Source of the DNA: an uncultured Pirellula sp.
GTDB lineage: Bacteria; Planctomycetota; Planctomycetia; Pirellulales; Pirellulaceae
Direction: 5' to 3'
NCBI GenBank assembly: GCA_903930765.1
Contig: CAIYZV010000255.1
Location: 1 to 52,836 of the forward strand
DNA length: 52,836 bases
The notes below the pieces were generated by a model. The model had not been told where the DNA came from. It did not search any database and was given only the letters and a program-made list of their open reading frames with translations. Positions 1 through 8,309 of this stretch are shown here, piece after piece (position 1 is the first letter of the stretch; each line of letters begins with the position of its first letter). The position numbers and the translations under genes are program-made.

Positions 1-870
1 ATCGGTCATCACGAAAAAGATCGTATTTGCGAAGTCTCCGGTATCTTTCAATCGCTGCAAGATTTTTCCCACCTGATGGTCGGTGTATCGAACGCAGTCC
101 AAGTACTGAGCCCAGTCCTCGCGAATGATCGGGTCCTCAGGTAGATACGGAGGGAGTTTCACCGACGAAACCTCAGTGATCGAACCGAGTTCCTTGAGAA
201 CCCGATTCGGCCAATCCGACTTGGGTGCTTGGCCGCGGAATTTCCCGCCATGCAGCTGGATCTGGACAAAGAAAGGCTTCCCTCGATCGCGCCGCGCCCA
301 GTGTGGTTGGTCGTACGATTTCTCAGGACTCCACTCGAAGTTGTAATCCGTCTTTGCAATCTCCACACGATCGTTTTTTGCAAGCTGCTCATCGTTCTTT
401 AGGAATGCTTCCCACGTCAGATTATTGACGTGGTAGCCATGCTCATGAAACAGTTCGGTAACCAAAGGAACATCCGAGGGCAACTGAATCAAATGGCCGG
501 GAACGCTCGAACGATGATTTTGAACTCCAAGGCTGGTCTGATACCGGCCGGTGATCAGTGCCGAACGCGCAATACTGCAAATGGGGGCTGTCACAAACGC
601 TTTCGTGAATCGAACCCCAGAGGCGGACAACCCATCGATGTTCGGAGTTTGGATCGTTGTTTCCCCGTAGCAGGAGAAATGCGCGGACATATCCTCGATG
701 ATGATCCACACGATATTCGGAGAATTCGTACTTGGTCGACTCGAGTTGTTGGTATTCGTTTCGCGCAGCGCAGGCTCAACAGCGATCGTTCTTGAAAACC
801 ATGTCAGGGCGAACATGAGAACGACGGTTGCACAAACGAGAGGATCGAGGATTCGTGAACGATGCAACAT
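1..870 (-). CDS. Sulfatase, exported (partial, C-terminus outside window)
   Basis: The reverse strand is open from the ATG at 870 to the window edge, giving the first 290 residues. A hydrophobic segment at residues 10-30 looks like a signal peptide or anchor. The body matches the sulfatase family (alkaline-phosphatase superfamily), which hydrolyses sulfate esters or sulfamates, probably on polysaccharides outside the cytoplasm. The metal-site motif is IIIEDMS near residues 56-62. The signature is CSIARSALITGR at residues 98-109. The cysteine that would become formylglycine is Cys98, but the usual Pro/Ala two residues later is Ile100. GGAGAAAG lies about 8 bases before the ATG and supports this start. 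It follows another sulfatase by 34 bases and is probably co-transcribed with it. The substrate cannot be told from the sequence. Confidence 0.9.
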   Translation of the reverse strand, partial: MLHRSRILDPLVCATVVLMFALTWFSRTIAVEPALRETNTNNSSRPSTNSPNIVWIIIEDMSAHFSCYGETTIQTPNIDGLSASGVRFTKAFVTAPICSIARSALITGRYQTSLGVQNHRSSVPGHLIQLPSDVPLVTELFHEHGYHVNNLTWEAFLKNDEQLAKNDRVEIAKTDYNFEWSPEKSYDQPHWARRDRGKPFFVQIQLHGGKFRGQAPKSDWPNRVLKELGSITEVSSVKLPPYLPEDPIIREDWAQYLDCVRYTDHQVGKILQRLKDTGDFANTIFFVMTD

Positions 871-904
871 GGGTTTGGCTTTCTCCAACTCTGTTTAAAG
901 TCCG

Positions 905-2410
905 CTATGGCTGCGTGGTACCGAATTGTTTTCGGTAAAGCGTTTTGAAAGGATTCTCATCTGGTCCGACGGCATCTTCGTTGACGAGATATCCCTGCAC
1001 CGAAACCCACCATCGATCGTAGGCTTGGGCTAATTCACGCACAACTTCCGGATGAGATGCCGCGATATTCATCGTTTGACCGGGATCGGCGAGCACGTCA
1101 AACAGTTCCCATTGCGGCATCGCTTTGCCTTTAACGCTAACCAACGTATACCGAGTATTCCGAATAGCGCACTGTGCGTACTGAAATCCCTCGGGCGACG
1201 TGCCTTTGGGCCAGCGTCCCAAGTGTGTCACCAGTGTGCGCTCCTCCCAGTTGGCATGGGGATCACGAAGGATAGGACCGAGGTCTCGGCCTTGGATTTG
1301 CGGTTTAGCACGATCGTCCAACGTTGCCTTGGCAAGCGTTGCTAGCGTAGGGAAGAAATCGATGTGGGCGGTAAGGGCATCGCATGGACCAGGATGGATC
1401 CTCGATGGCCATCTCCAGAAGGAACTGGCTCGAGTGCCTCCCAGCCACGGAGTACCCTTGGAACCGCGCATCCCCGCGTTGAACTTCGTCCCACCGATCG
1501 CAGACCCATTGTCATTCATAAAAACAATCAGCGTGTCATTCGTAATTTCCCATCGATCTAACTGCTCTAAGAGGGCTCCGATGTTCTGATCGATATTGTG
1601 GATCATTCCATAAAAATTTTTCAGCTTTTCATCCAACCCGAGCCCGTCATAAAGCGCGGCATCCTCGGGCCGAGCGTTGTAGGGATCATGCGGCGCATTG
1701 GTCGCGATCCAACAAAAGAATGGCTTGTCCGTACGCTTTTGCCCCATCCACTCGATCGCTTTTCGAAAAAAGACGTCCGTGCAGTAACCCTCCGTTTTTT
1801 CGAAAGTACCGTTATGAAGGATCGCTGGATTGAAATAGCTGTTCCCTGGAGCATCCCCGCAACTTCCCGGATACGATTGGCCGATGCCTCCTGCGCCGTG
1901 AATAAAGACCTCTTCGAATCCGCGGCGATTCGGCTGGTACGGCTCCTCGTCTCCCAAATGCCATTTGCCAAAGATCCCTGTCGCATATCCGGATCCTCGC
2001 AACATCTCTGCCACCGTCACCGCATCGAGAGACAGTCGCTCCCGTTCGAGAATGGTGTGCGTTATCCCATTGAAGAACTCGTGGCGCCCTGTCATCAGCG
2101 CCGAGCGGGTCGGGGAGCAGGTGGGAGAAACAAAAAAATTGGTGAACGAACGACTCTCTCGCTCCAAGCGATCCAGGTTGGGGGTCTTCAAAATCGGATT
2201 GCCGTGTGCGGATATATCCCCGTACCCTTGATCATCCGTGAGCACCACGATGATGTTCGGCTGGTCCTCGTTGACTCCTGCCTTCGCGCCCCCCCGCGCT
2301 GACAGATCCAGAGATTCTTCAGCCCTTCCGTTGGCAAGAAACGATCCACACACCCACCAGCACGCCAGCAGCAAACCTGCACTGCGTATTTTTACCCAAG
2401 CGGTATTCAC
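905..2410 (-). CDS. Arylsulfatase-type sulfatase, exported
   Basis: This 501-residue sulfatase is of the usual family length. An N-terminal hydrophobic stretch (residues 11-28) suggests export. Metal ligands appear in VVLTDDQGYGD (residues 55-65). The signature CSPTRSALMTGR begins at Cys98 and is the canonical C-x-P-x-R form for formylglycine maturation. GKWHLGD and HDPYN motifs typical of the catalytic half follow. The C-terminus (LFDVLADPGQTMNIA) is the standard subdomain ending. The start is GTG at 2410, preceded by AGGA eight bases upstream. It is the first gene of a two-sulfatase minus-strand unit, so the two enzymes may act on the same sulfated glycan. Specificity is not predictable here. 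Confidence 0.93.
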   Translation of the reverse strand: MNTAWVKIRSAGLLLACWWVCGSFLANGRAEESLDLSARGGAKAGVNEDQPNIIVVLTDDQGYGDISAHGNPILKTPNLDRLERESRSFTNFFVSPTCSPTRSALMTGRHEFFNGITHTILERERLSLDAVTVAEMLRGSGYATGIFGKWHLGDEEPYQPNRRGFEEVFIHGAGGIGQSYPGSCGDAPGNSYFNPAILHNGTFEKTEGYCTDVFFRKAIEWMGQKRTDKPFFCWIATNAPHDPYNARPEDAALYDGLGLDEKLKNFYGMIHNIDQNIGALLEQLDRWEITNDTLIVFMNDNGSAIGGTKFNAGMRGSKGTPWLGGTRASSFWRWPSRIHPGPCDALTAHIDFFPTLATLAKATLDDRAKPQIQGRDLGPILRDPHANWEERTLVTHLGRWPKGTSPEGFQYAQCAIRNTRYTLVSVKGKAMPQWELFDVLADPGQTMNIAASHPEVVRELAQAYDRWWVSVQGYLVNEDAVGPDENPFKTLYRKQFGTTQP

Positions 2411-2670
2411 TGGAAAATTCCTGTCTTAATTGCCATTCGAGTCTTTGATTCGCAGGCCGATCATTATCGATTTCGTCGATCCGACGGTATCGAATATAAT
2501 CTTTCGAAGGGTTCAATTGCAGCACCGGCCACCGATAGCTAGAGTAGCCTTGGGTTTATCGTGAGCTGCTGATCCTTCTTGACGTAGGATTTTAGCCCCA
2601 AGGGGATCGTCGCCGACGGCGGTCCATTCCAAGACAACATCGAGAGTTAGCCCGCCTGTGAGAATGACGA

Positions 2671-3207
2671 ATGAGTGAGACGACGAGTGTGGAGCAAACC
2701 CCCAAAACCATCATCGAGCGTCTTGGGGATACCTCCAAATGCCCGATTTGCTGGTCCGATGTCCACGAAGAAGCATACCATTGCAACAAATGCAGGAACT
2801 TCTTTTGCTTCCATTGCCGCGCGCGGTTGACGGGCGCGGAATCACCGCTGCAGTGCGTGAACAAGGTCTGTGGGTATTATGGCAAACTCGTTTGCAATAA
2901 CTGTGACCCACAGCACAAAAAAGATGAATCCCCGACCGAGTACATGGAGCCTTTCGATGGGTATTGGCCGCTGTGGTTGTTGGTCACCATCATCGCTTCG
3001 ATCGTGTTTTGGTTATACACCAATTGGCTTGCAGCACTCATTGCTTTTGTCGGTTTGTATGGGGGGTTAGGGGCCATTATGCAATCCATGGGTTTGAATA
3101 TTTTTGGGATTGAGCGCAAGGTGGTGATGCAGCGAGTCTCCAACTACCACTCCTGTATTTGTTGCGAACAACCAGTCAAGGTTGTCAATCTGCACGAGAA
3201 GCATTAA
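2671..3207 (+). CDS. Membrane-anchored RING/B-box-like zinc-finger protein
   Basis: A 178-residue protein whose N-terminal third carries ten cysteines in pairs: C24/C27, C38/C41, C46/C49, C62/C67 and C75/C78, with interspersed His. This resembles a RING, B-box or zinc-ribbon cross-brace. Two hydrophobic segments follow (about residues 98-118 and 120-140), then a tail with a CICC motif. The likely topology is a cytoplasmic zinc-binding head on a membrane hairpin. Named function is not recognisable. RING-like folds in bacteria need not be ubiquitin ligases and may simply mediate protein contacts. An AIM24-family gene follows 60 bases downstream on the same strand, suggesting a pair. The start codon has only a weak Shine-Dalgarno (GAGAA), and a five-codon ATG...TGA minicistron at 2664 overlaps it. 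Confidence 0.75.
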   Translation: MSETTSVEQTPKTIIERLGDTSKCPICWSDVHEEAYHCNKCRNFFCFHCRARLTGAESPLQCVNKVCGYYGKLVCNNCDPQHKKDESPTEYMEPFDGYWPLWLLVTIIASIVFWLYTNWLAALIAFVGLYGGLGAIMQSMGLNIFGIERKVVMQRVSNYHSCICCEQPVKVVNLHEKH

Positions 3208-3267
3208 TCGCTGCCTACGCACCGCCTGAACTCCGCCAGTTCTCCACTCGATACTCCCAAAGATTCC

Positions 3268-3933
3268 ATGGCCACGTTCGAAGTAAAACAACTTGAAGGA
3301 ATGCGATATGTCGATATCCATCTGGACCATGAAATGGTTCGATGTGAATCGGGCGCACTGAACTACATGATCGGAGACATCGCGATTTACTCGCAATTGG
3401 TTCCATCCGTGGGAGGTGCCGTTTCGTCGCTGCTGGCAGGTGAATCGGTCTACCGTCCGACCTATTCCGGAACAGGAACGATCACGCTCGAATCCTCGCT
3501 GGGAGGCTTCCACATCGTGGAACTCAACGGGGAATCGTGGATTCTCGAGAAAGGAGCCTACTGGGCTTCGGAAGGCTCGGTGAAACTTCAGTTTTTTAAG
3601 GAGCGATTGCTTACGTCACTATGGGCCGGAGAAGGCATCGTCTATCTCCAGACGAAAGTTGCCGGGGAAGGCAAGGTTGTTGTAACCACCAAGGGTCCCG
3701 TTGAAGAACTCTTTCTCGAGGATGGCAAAGAAGTAGTCGTCGACGGCGATTGCGTGATCGGAAGAACTGCAAGTGTTTCGTTCAAGATGAAGCGGCCGAC
3801 CAGAAACTTTATGGGGCGATTTACAGCAGGTGAGCCGTTTGTGAAAGTCTACACAGGCCCTGGAAAAATCCTTCTTAACCCCACCTTCTACTGGCGGTAT
3901 TACATGTCGATGCAAAAGCAAAAACAAAGATAG
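3268..3933 (+). CDS. AIM24 family protein (DUF124)
   Basis: This 221-residue protein is of typical length for the AIM24/DUF124 family. Family-like features are the repeated beta-strand and glycine pattern (YSGTGTITLES, GEGIVYLQTKVAGEGKVVV) and the late G-R-T-A-S-V-S-F segment preceding the C-terminus. The fold is a double-stranded beta-barrel with no known catalytic residues. The eukaryotic relative Aim24 is a mitochondrial inner-membrane protein, while bacterial members are mostly uncharacterised. No signal peptide or membrane segment is seen, so it is probably cytoplasmic or peripherally bound. It sits 60 bases after the zinc-finger membrane protein, so the two may function together. This is inference from position only. 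Confidence 0.82.
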   Translation: MATFEVKQLEGMRYVDIHLDHEMVRCESGALNYMIGDIAIYSQLVPSVGGAVSSLLAGESVYRPTYSGTGTITLESSLGGFHIVELNGESWILEKGAYWASEGSVKLQFFKERLLTSLWAGEGIVYLQTKVAGEGKVVVTTKGPVEELFLEDGKEVVVDGDCVIGRTASVSFKMKRPTRNFMGRFTAGEPFVKVYTGPGKILLNPTFYWRYYMSMQKQKQR

Positions 3934-4018
3934 TTGCTGCTCTGCTCACCAATAACCGACTGGCCATTTGGTAAATTGAAGTTGGATACAGACCCCCTGA
4001 ATCCGTGCCAAGCCTTGA

Positions 4019-5473
4019 ATGCGTGTGAGCAACTTCATGTTTCTCGATACCCGAATTTTTGTGTTCGCAACCCTGCTCGCAGTAGGGGGCTTGGCCATTC
4101 CATGCGAACGCATTTGGGCGCAAACGCCAGCGATCGCCCAGGAGAACGAGTCGTCTGGGCTTGATAGCGAAAAAACGGAAGCTCCTTATGCCATCGCGAT
4201 TTTTTCCGCCGATGCGACCATCCCGCTAAATCACCGCTGCATGGGTGTCCTACCTCAGAAATCGGTCAGCATAACGGATCCACTGTTCGTGCATGGATTT
4301 GCAATTTTGGGTCCAGAGAAACCGATCATTGTCGTCGCTATCGATTGGTGCGAAATCCGAAATTCCTCGTACGATGCATGGCGAGATCGGCTGGCAAATG
4401 CTGCTGGGACTACGCGCGAGAGAGTGTTGGTAAGCTCCCTGCACCAGCATGATGCCCCCGTGATCGATGCCGATGCCCAGGCTCTTTTGGACAGCGTGGG
4501 TTTGGTCAGCGAACTCTTCGATCCCGAGTTCCATGAGTCGGTCTTGCAACGCGTCGAGGAAGCGTTGAAAGATGCGATTGCCACAACGACACCGATCACT
4601 CACGTGGGTTACTCGGAAAGCGTTGTTGAGGACATTGCGTCGAATCGACGCATGGTGAATTCCGAGGGGAATGTATCGTTTTCTCGCGGAAGCAGCAGTG
4701 GACGGGAACCGCTATTTCGCGATGCCGAAACGGGACTCATCGACCCGAAACTTCGAACCCTGTCTTTTTGGAATAGTGATCAATGCTTGCTGGAGTACCA
4801 CACCTACGCGACTCACCCTATGAGCTATTACGGCCGCGGCGAAGTCACCTCGGACTTTGTCGGATTGGCCCGCGAGCGGCGCAGGCGAGATGATCGCCGC
4901 GTCGCACAAGTTTATGCATCGGGGTGTAGTGGCGATGTGACCGCAGGAAAATTCAACGACGGGACTCCGGAGTCGCGGAGGAAATTGACGGATCGATTGT
5001 ACGAGGCAATGTGCCATTCCAGCGACCATATTCAGCGAATACCGATGGAGCAACTCACATTCAGAAATGAGTCCCTAGACCTCGAACCGAGCCGCGAGGA
5101 GAACCTCGGGATCGATTTTCTTACCGCCCAACTCCACGATGAAACGCTTTCCACCGAAAAAAGAATCTTGGCAGCCATGGGGTTGGCGTCTCGGAACCGT
5201 GTCGCGCGAGGCCAAACCATCGACATGCCCTGCGTCGATTTTCAAGTAGCCCGGGTTGTCGTATTCCCTGGCGAGAGTTTCGTGGGTTATCAATCGATCG
5301 CGCAGGAGTTGAGTCCAGGCAAACCGGTCCTGCCCATCGGTTACGGAGAATGCTGGACAGGATATGTCCCCACCGAATCCGCCTTTCTCGAAGGGTTTCA
5401 CGAGAGTTGGTTGTGGGTTGCCCCAGGAGCCGAAGCCCGAATTCGGTTGGCTCTCCACTCGCTATTCCAATGA
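4019..5473 (+). CDS. Neutral-ceramidase-like exported protein
   Basis: A 484-residue protein with an N-terminal hydrophobic stretch (FVFATLLAVGGLAI) ending near WAQ, consistent with a Sec signal. The body resembles the N-terminal domain of neutral/alkaline non-lysosomal ceramidases, a fold common in planctomycete exported proteins. Matching features are the early substrate-strand region, VSSLHQHDAP (equivalent to the THTHSGP metal-binding region of ceramidases) and a later Cys/Gly-rich YASGCSGDVTAG segment (equivalent to the NxGD region). Catalysis on ceramide is not assured, because many planctomycete members have unknown substrates. The start is uncertain: ATG 4019 has no clear Shine-Dalgarno and an in-frame ATG at 4037 would also keep the signal peptide. 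Confidence 0.78.
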   Translation: MRVSNFMFLDTRIFVFATLLAVGGLAIPCERIWAQTPAIAQENESSGLDSEKTEAPYAIAIFSADATIPLNHRCMGVLPQKSVSITDPLFVHGFAILGPEKPIIVVAIDWCEIRNSSYDAWRDRLANAAGTTRERVLVSSLHQHDAPVIDADAQALLDSVGLVSELFDPEFHESVLQRVEEALKDAIATTTPITHVGYSESVVEDIASNRRMVNSEGNVSFSRGSSSGREPLFRDAETGLIDPKLRTLSFWNSDQCLLEYHTYATHPMSYYGRGEVTSDFVGLARERRRRDDRRVAQVYASGCSGDVTAGKFNDGTPESRRKLTDRLYEAMCHSSDHIQRIPMEQLTFRNESLDLEPSREENLGIDFLTAQLHDETLSTEKRILAAMGLASRNRVARGQTIDMPCVDFQVARVVVFPGESFVGYQSIAQELSPGKPVLPIGYGECWTGYVPTESAFLEGFHESWLWVAPGAEARIRLALHSLFQ

Positions 5474-5573
5474 TCGACGATGTCGTTCTGGCGATGTCGG
5501 CCTGGTCCTGCCGATCATCGCCGATCTGCCAAGCACTTGTAATTTGGCGACGTTTAGATGGCGACGAATACGC

Positions 5574-6704
5574 TCACTCGGCATCGCCGCTTAGGACTTC
5601 ACCGCCAGCTCGCGTCCCCATAGCCCGCCAAATATTCGGTTGGATGTTGCTGTTGACCGGACGGACAGAGCCATCCATCAATAACCCGTGGACCAAACCA
5701 GCATGGTAGCTGCGAGAAGTAATTATCGCAGATGTAATTGAAGTCTGGTCGGTACCTTCACGGATTCCGCTGACGTCGATGTCATACGTTTTTCCGTCGC
5801 TGTGCTGGTACAGAAACGGGGTCTGCGGAGTGAATGTCGTAGTAAAGCCAGTGTGAATGGCTCGACCACAAACCCATTCGGTGTGACCGCTCGTCGCAGA
5901 CCAAACACCACCAACATGGCTTACCGATGCTGACTGCGGTAAGGCTGGTGGAACTGAAGGAAGCGTGGTGGCATCATGAAATCGAGGGGTGAATGCCTTC
6001 ACCTCAGCGAATCCAACCGTGTTGCTGAGACCGTCGACAAAATGTGCCGTTGCAAACCGACTGTTCGGAGCAAAAGCACCTCCACCATCTTGCCTCGTCA
6101 TCGGATTCCAGACCATGTACTCTCCGACGGACATCGCGTAGTTCAATGGATAGTGCTCGGGAATGTTGGTCGATGCATTCAACCGCGGTCGATCGTTTAC
6201 TTCGCTTGGACAAAGCAAGACCGGAACTCTCGTCGCAGCAACTCCATAGGGAGGAAACTGCGATCGGTTGTCGGGATGATGGTAGCCGACCGAAAAATCG
6301 ATCTTTCGAAAAATCGTATCCCCTTCGACGTAGGGGAGTAAAAAACTCTGGCCCGACCACGGCTGGGTGGAACTTCCTCCACGGGTGATCGCCGAAGAAG
6401 GAAACCGTTTGAAGGCACTCTCATAGTTGTGCAACGCCAGACCTAGCTGCTTCAAATTGTTGCCACAACTCATCCGGCGAGCCGCTTCTCGGGCCGCTTG
6501 GACGGCAGGCAAAAGCAACGCGACCAAGACCCCCACGATGGCGATAACGACCAGCAACTCGACCAAGGTAAATCCGGGGCGGTCCGAGGGTCGCGCCCCT
6601 CGCAACCTTCGTTGTTGCCGCATCGGGATCTTTAGAAAATGAAATTCCAGACGGAACCGTCCCGCTAGAACTTGGTTCCCTGACAGTTTTTTCAGCCTGC
6701 GCAT
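5574..6704 (-). CDS. DUF1559 pilin-like (type IV prepilin motif) protein
   Basis: A 376-residue planctomycete-type DUF1559 protein. The N-terminal region holds the prepilin cleavage and methylation motif G-FTLVE (residues 44-49 from the chosen start), followed by the hydrophobic helix VVIAIVGVLVALLLPAVQAAREAARR, which is hallmark sequence of this family. The remainder is the secreted globular domain with the usual C-terminal H-G-L-L-M-D-G-S-V motif. These proteins are thought to be processed like type II secretion pseudopilins. The ATG at 6704 is preceded by GAGGAG nine bases upstream. A longer TTG start at 6725 is less likely. The internal ATG at 6623 would give a conventional 16-residue leader but lacks a good ribosome site. 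It is transcribed divergently from the hemP-like gene. Confidence 0.88.
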   Translation of the reverse strand: MRRLKKLSGNQVLAGRFRLEFHFLKIPMRQQRRLRGARPSDRPGFTLVELLVVIAIVGVLVALLLPAVQAAREAARRMSCGNNLKQLGLALHNYESAFKRFPSSAITRGGSSTQPWSGQSFLLPYVEGDTIFRKIDFSVGYHHPDNRSQFPPYGVAATRVPVLLCPSEVNDRPRLNASTNIPEHYPLNYAMSVGEYMVWNPMTRQDGGGAFAPNSRFATAHFVDGLSNTVGFAEVKAFTPRFHDATTLPSVPPALPQSASVSHVGGVWSATSGHTEWVCGRAIHTGFTTTFTPQTPFLYQHSDGKTYDIDVSGIREGTDQTSITSAIITSRSYHAGLVHGLLMDGSVRPVNSNIQPNIWRAMGTRAGGEVLSGDAE

Positions 6705-6814
6705 TCCAATCGACTCCTCGATCAAAAACCCAGCAAATTATTGGCTGGCTGAGGAACGCTCCACTTCGAAACGCTCCAGTCGCTTGCTCATTTCCTAACA
6801 CGGGCACCATTGTT

Positions 6815-6831
6815 ATTGAGACTCAATCTCA
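6815..6831. promoter_or_regulatory. Candidate Fur box upstream of hemP-like gene
   Basis: Two overlapping dyads are visible. ATTGAGACTCAAT (6815-6827) is a perfect 6-1-6 palindrome, and TGAGACTCAATCTCA-like sequence at 6817-6831 forms a 7-1-7 dyad with one mismatch pair. Overlapping 6-1-6 and 7-1-7 dyads are characteristic of Fur sites. It lies about 95 bases before the hemP-like ATG, where iron-dependent control is expected, and a Fur-family gene is present at 40807. Binding is inferred. Confidence 0.5.
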
Positions 6832-6925
6832 CTACAATCCCTTCAGGCGTTTTTTTCGCAACAAAACATGCGAAAATGTCGCATTCAAGACGCTGGCCAG
6901 CCTGACCGCAAGCACCCAAATTGCC

Positions 6926-7132
6926 ATGAGCAAAGAGCCTGAACCGAACCCCGCCGAGGATACCTCGCTCCCGAATGCCCCCCTGCGACGCCTGCAGAAC
7001 GTAGGTTCCATTCCAAAGATCATCTCCTTTGCAGAGTTGTGCCGATGTGGAGATGAGATCTGGATCGAAAACGAAGGTGCAATTTATCGACTCCGCCGAA
7101 CGCGGCAAGGAAAACTGATCCTGACCAAGTGA
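6926..7132 (+). CDS. hemP: HemP-like hemin uptake protein
   Basis: A 68-residue protein whose last third, AIYRLRRTRQGKLILTK, matches the conserved HemP C-terminus (x-Y-x-L-R-x-T-R-x-G-K-L-I-L-T-K). HemP proteins are short and associated with haem and iron acquisition. In some proteobacteria they act as positive factors for haem-uptake gene expression. The N-terminal 30 residues are Pro/Glu-rich and look disordered. No haem receptor or TonB gene is adjacent, so this copy is solitary. The upstream dyad at 6815-6831 suggests iron regulation through Fur. No clear Shine-Dalgarno is visible before the ATG, so the start is chosen by the family length. Confidence 0.85.
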   Translation: MSKEPEPNPAEDTSLPNAPLRRLQNVGSIPKIISFAELCRCGDEIWIENEGAIYRLRRTRQGKLILTK

Positions 7133-7315
7133 ACCAATCGCGAGCGAGCAATACCTAGCTGCCCTCGCCGTTGAATCGGAGGTCCCGCTTTTTGGTTTTC
7201 CCCTCTTTTTTCATACTCGCTCAAAGCTCGACCACAGTATCCTAGATTCAGACGTTGTTTAGCGGTCAGGGGGCCGTTTACTTGGTTTCTCTAGAGTCGT
7301 TGGGGCTCCCGGGTC

Positions 7316-8266
7316 ATGAGCGATTGCTTGAGCCCTAAAACCGAAAAGGTTCTCAAACGCCGAGGCAAATCCCTCGCGACCTTTCGCGCTTGTGCGTTAG
7401 TCGTCCGCGATCAAATCGCATCCGTTAGGCAACTGCTCAAAGCGATTCAAAGCAAGGGCTATGACGACGCGACGCATGTTCATGAACTTCGCGTCGCTTG
7501 CCGGCGCGCTCAATCACTGGTGCTTTTCTTTGAAGCAGCAGCTCCTGTTTCTCTCCTGGATCCGATTTCAAAACGCCTTCGGAAAATACGTCGGGCAACC
7601 AATGAAGTTCGCGAACTGGACGTCTTGATCGAGAACATCCGTGACTGGCGGGTTGTTCCGAACCGAGAACGGCTTCTACGAATCCTACGGAAGCAACGCG
7701 AAGATGCAGCAAAGAGAATGTACGATGCGCTAAAACCAGACTTCCATTCGAAGACTCTTCGCAAGCTTTCGAAACAACTTTCTCTTTCCCTGAGGACGAA
7801 CAGTACCTCCACGGATGAGCCATCTCCATTACTTGAGACTCCGTTCCGTGATTTTGCAATCTCTTCCTTGCGCTGCCAACTTGAGGACTATCTCTCCCGT
7901 CGTCCATCAGCCTGGAACGATCTTGATGCGATCCATCGGTTTCGCATTCAAGGCAAACATGCTCGCTACAACCTGGAATTGGTTTCTGTTGTCATTCCAA
8001 AAAAGACTGCGATCAAAGCGCTAAAGGCATTCGTTGAGATCCAGACCGAATTGGGAGACCTGCATGACCTGGCTCAAGGCGTATCGATGGTTCAAGCCCA
8101 ACTCGAATCGGCAGGCAGTCTGACACTTGCAGCGGCATGGCAGACCATTTTTGACCGCGAGCGTCGAAAGCTCAGCAGGATGCAAAAGCAACTACCCAAT
8201 CAACTCTCCGACGCCCGGTTTCAATCGCTCCATCGGCACCTAAAAAAACTTCTCGCCAGCGACTAA
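7316..8266 (+). CDS. CHAD domain protein
   Basis: A 316-residue, highly basic, alpha-helical protein that matches the CHAD (conserved histidine alpha-helical) domain. Diagnostic stretches are VHELRVACRRAQ (conserved His and Arg face), RELDVLIENI, FRIQGKHARYNLELV and LGDLHDLAQ. CHAD domains bind inorganic polyphosphate through the conserved His/Arg/Lys surface and often associate with polyphosphate granules. No CYTH triphosphatase domain is fused. It has no signal peptide and is therefore probably cytoplasmic. It stands alone between the hemP-like gene and a convergent minus-strand gene. The ATG at 7316 has no strong Shine-Dalgarno. Confidence 0.88.
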   Translation: MSDCLSPKTEKVLKRRGKSLATFRACALVVRDQIASVRQLLKAIQSKGYDDATHVHELRVACRRAQSLVLFFEAAAPVSLLDPISKRLRKIRRATNEVRELDVLIENIRDWRVVPNRERLLRILRKQREDAAKRMYDALKPDFHSKTLRKLSKQLSLSLRTNSTSTDEPSPLLETPFRDFAISSLRCQLEDYLSRRPSAWNDLDAIHRFRIQGKHARYNLELVSVVIPKKTAIKALKAFVEIQTELGDLHDLAQGVSMVQAQLESAGSLTLAAAWQTIFDRERRKLSRMQKQLPNQLSDARFQSLHRHLKKLLASD

Positions 8267-8309
8267 TCGTTCAATTCTTCCCATTCAAGTCCGCGAGACT
8301 TCATCGCCA

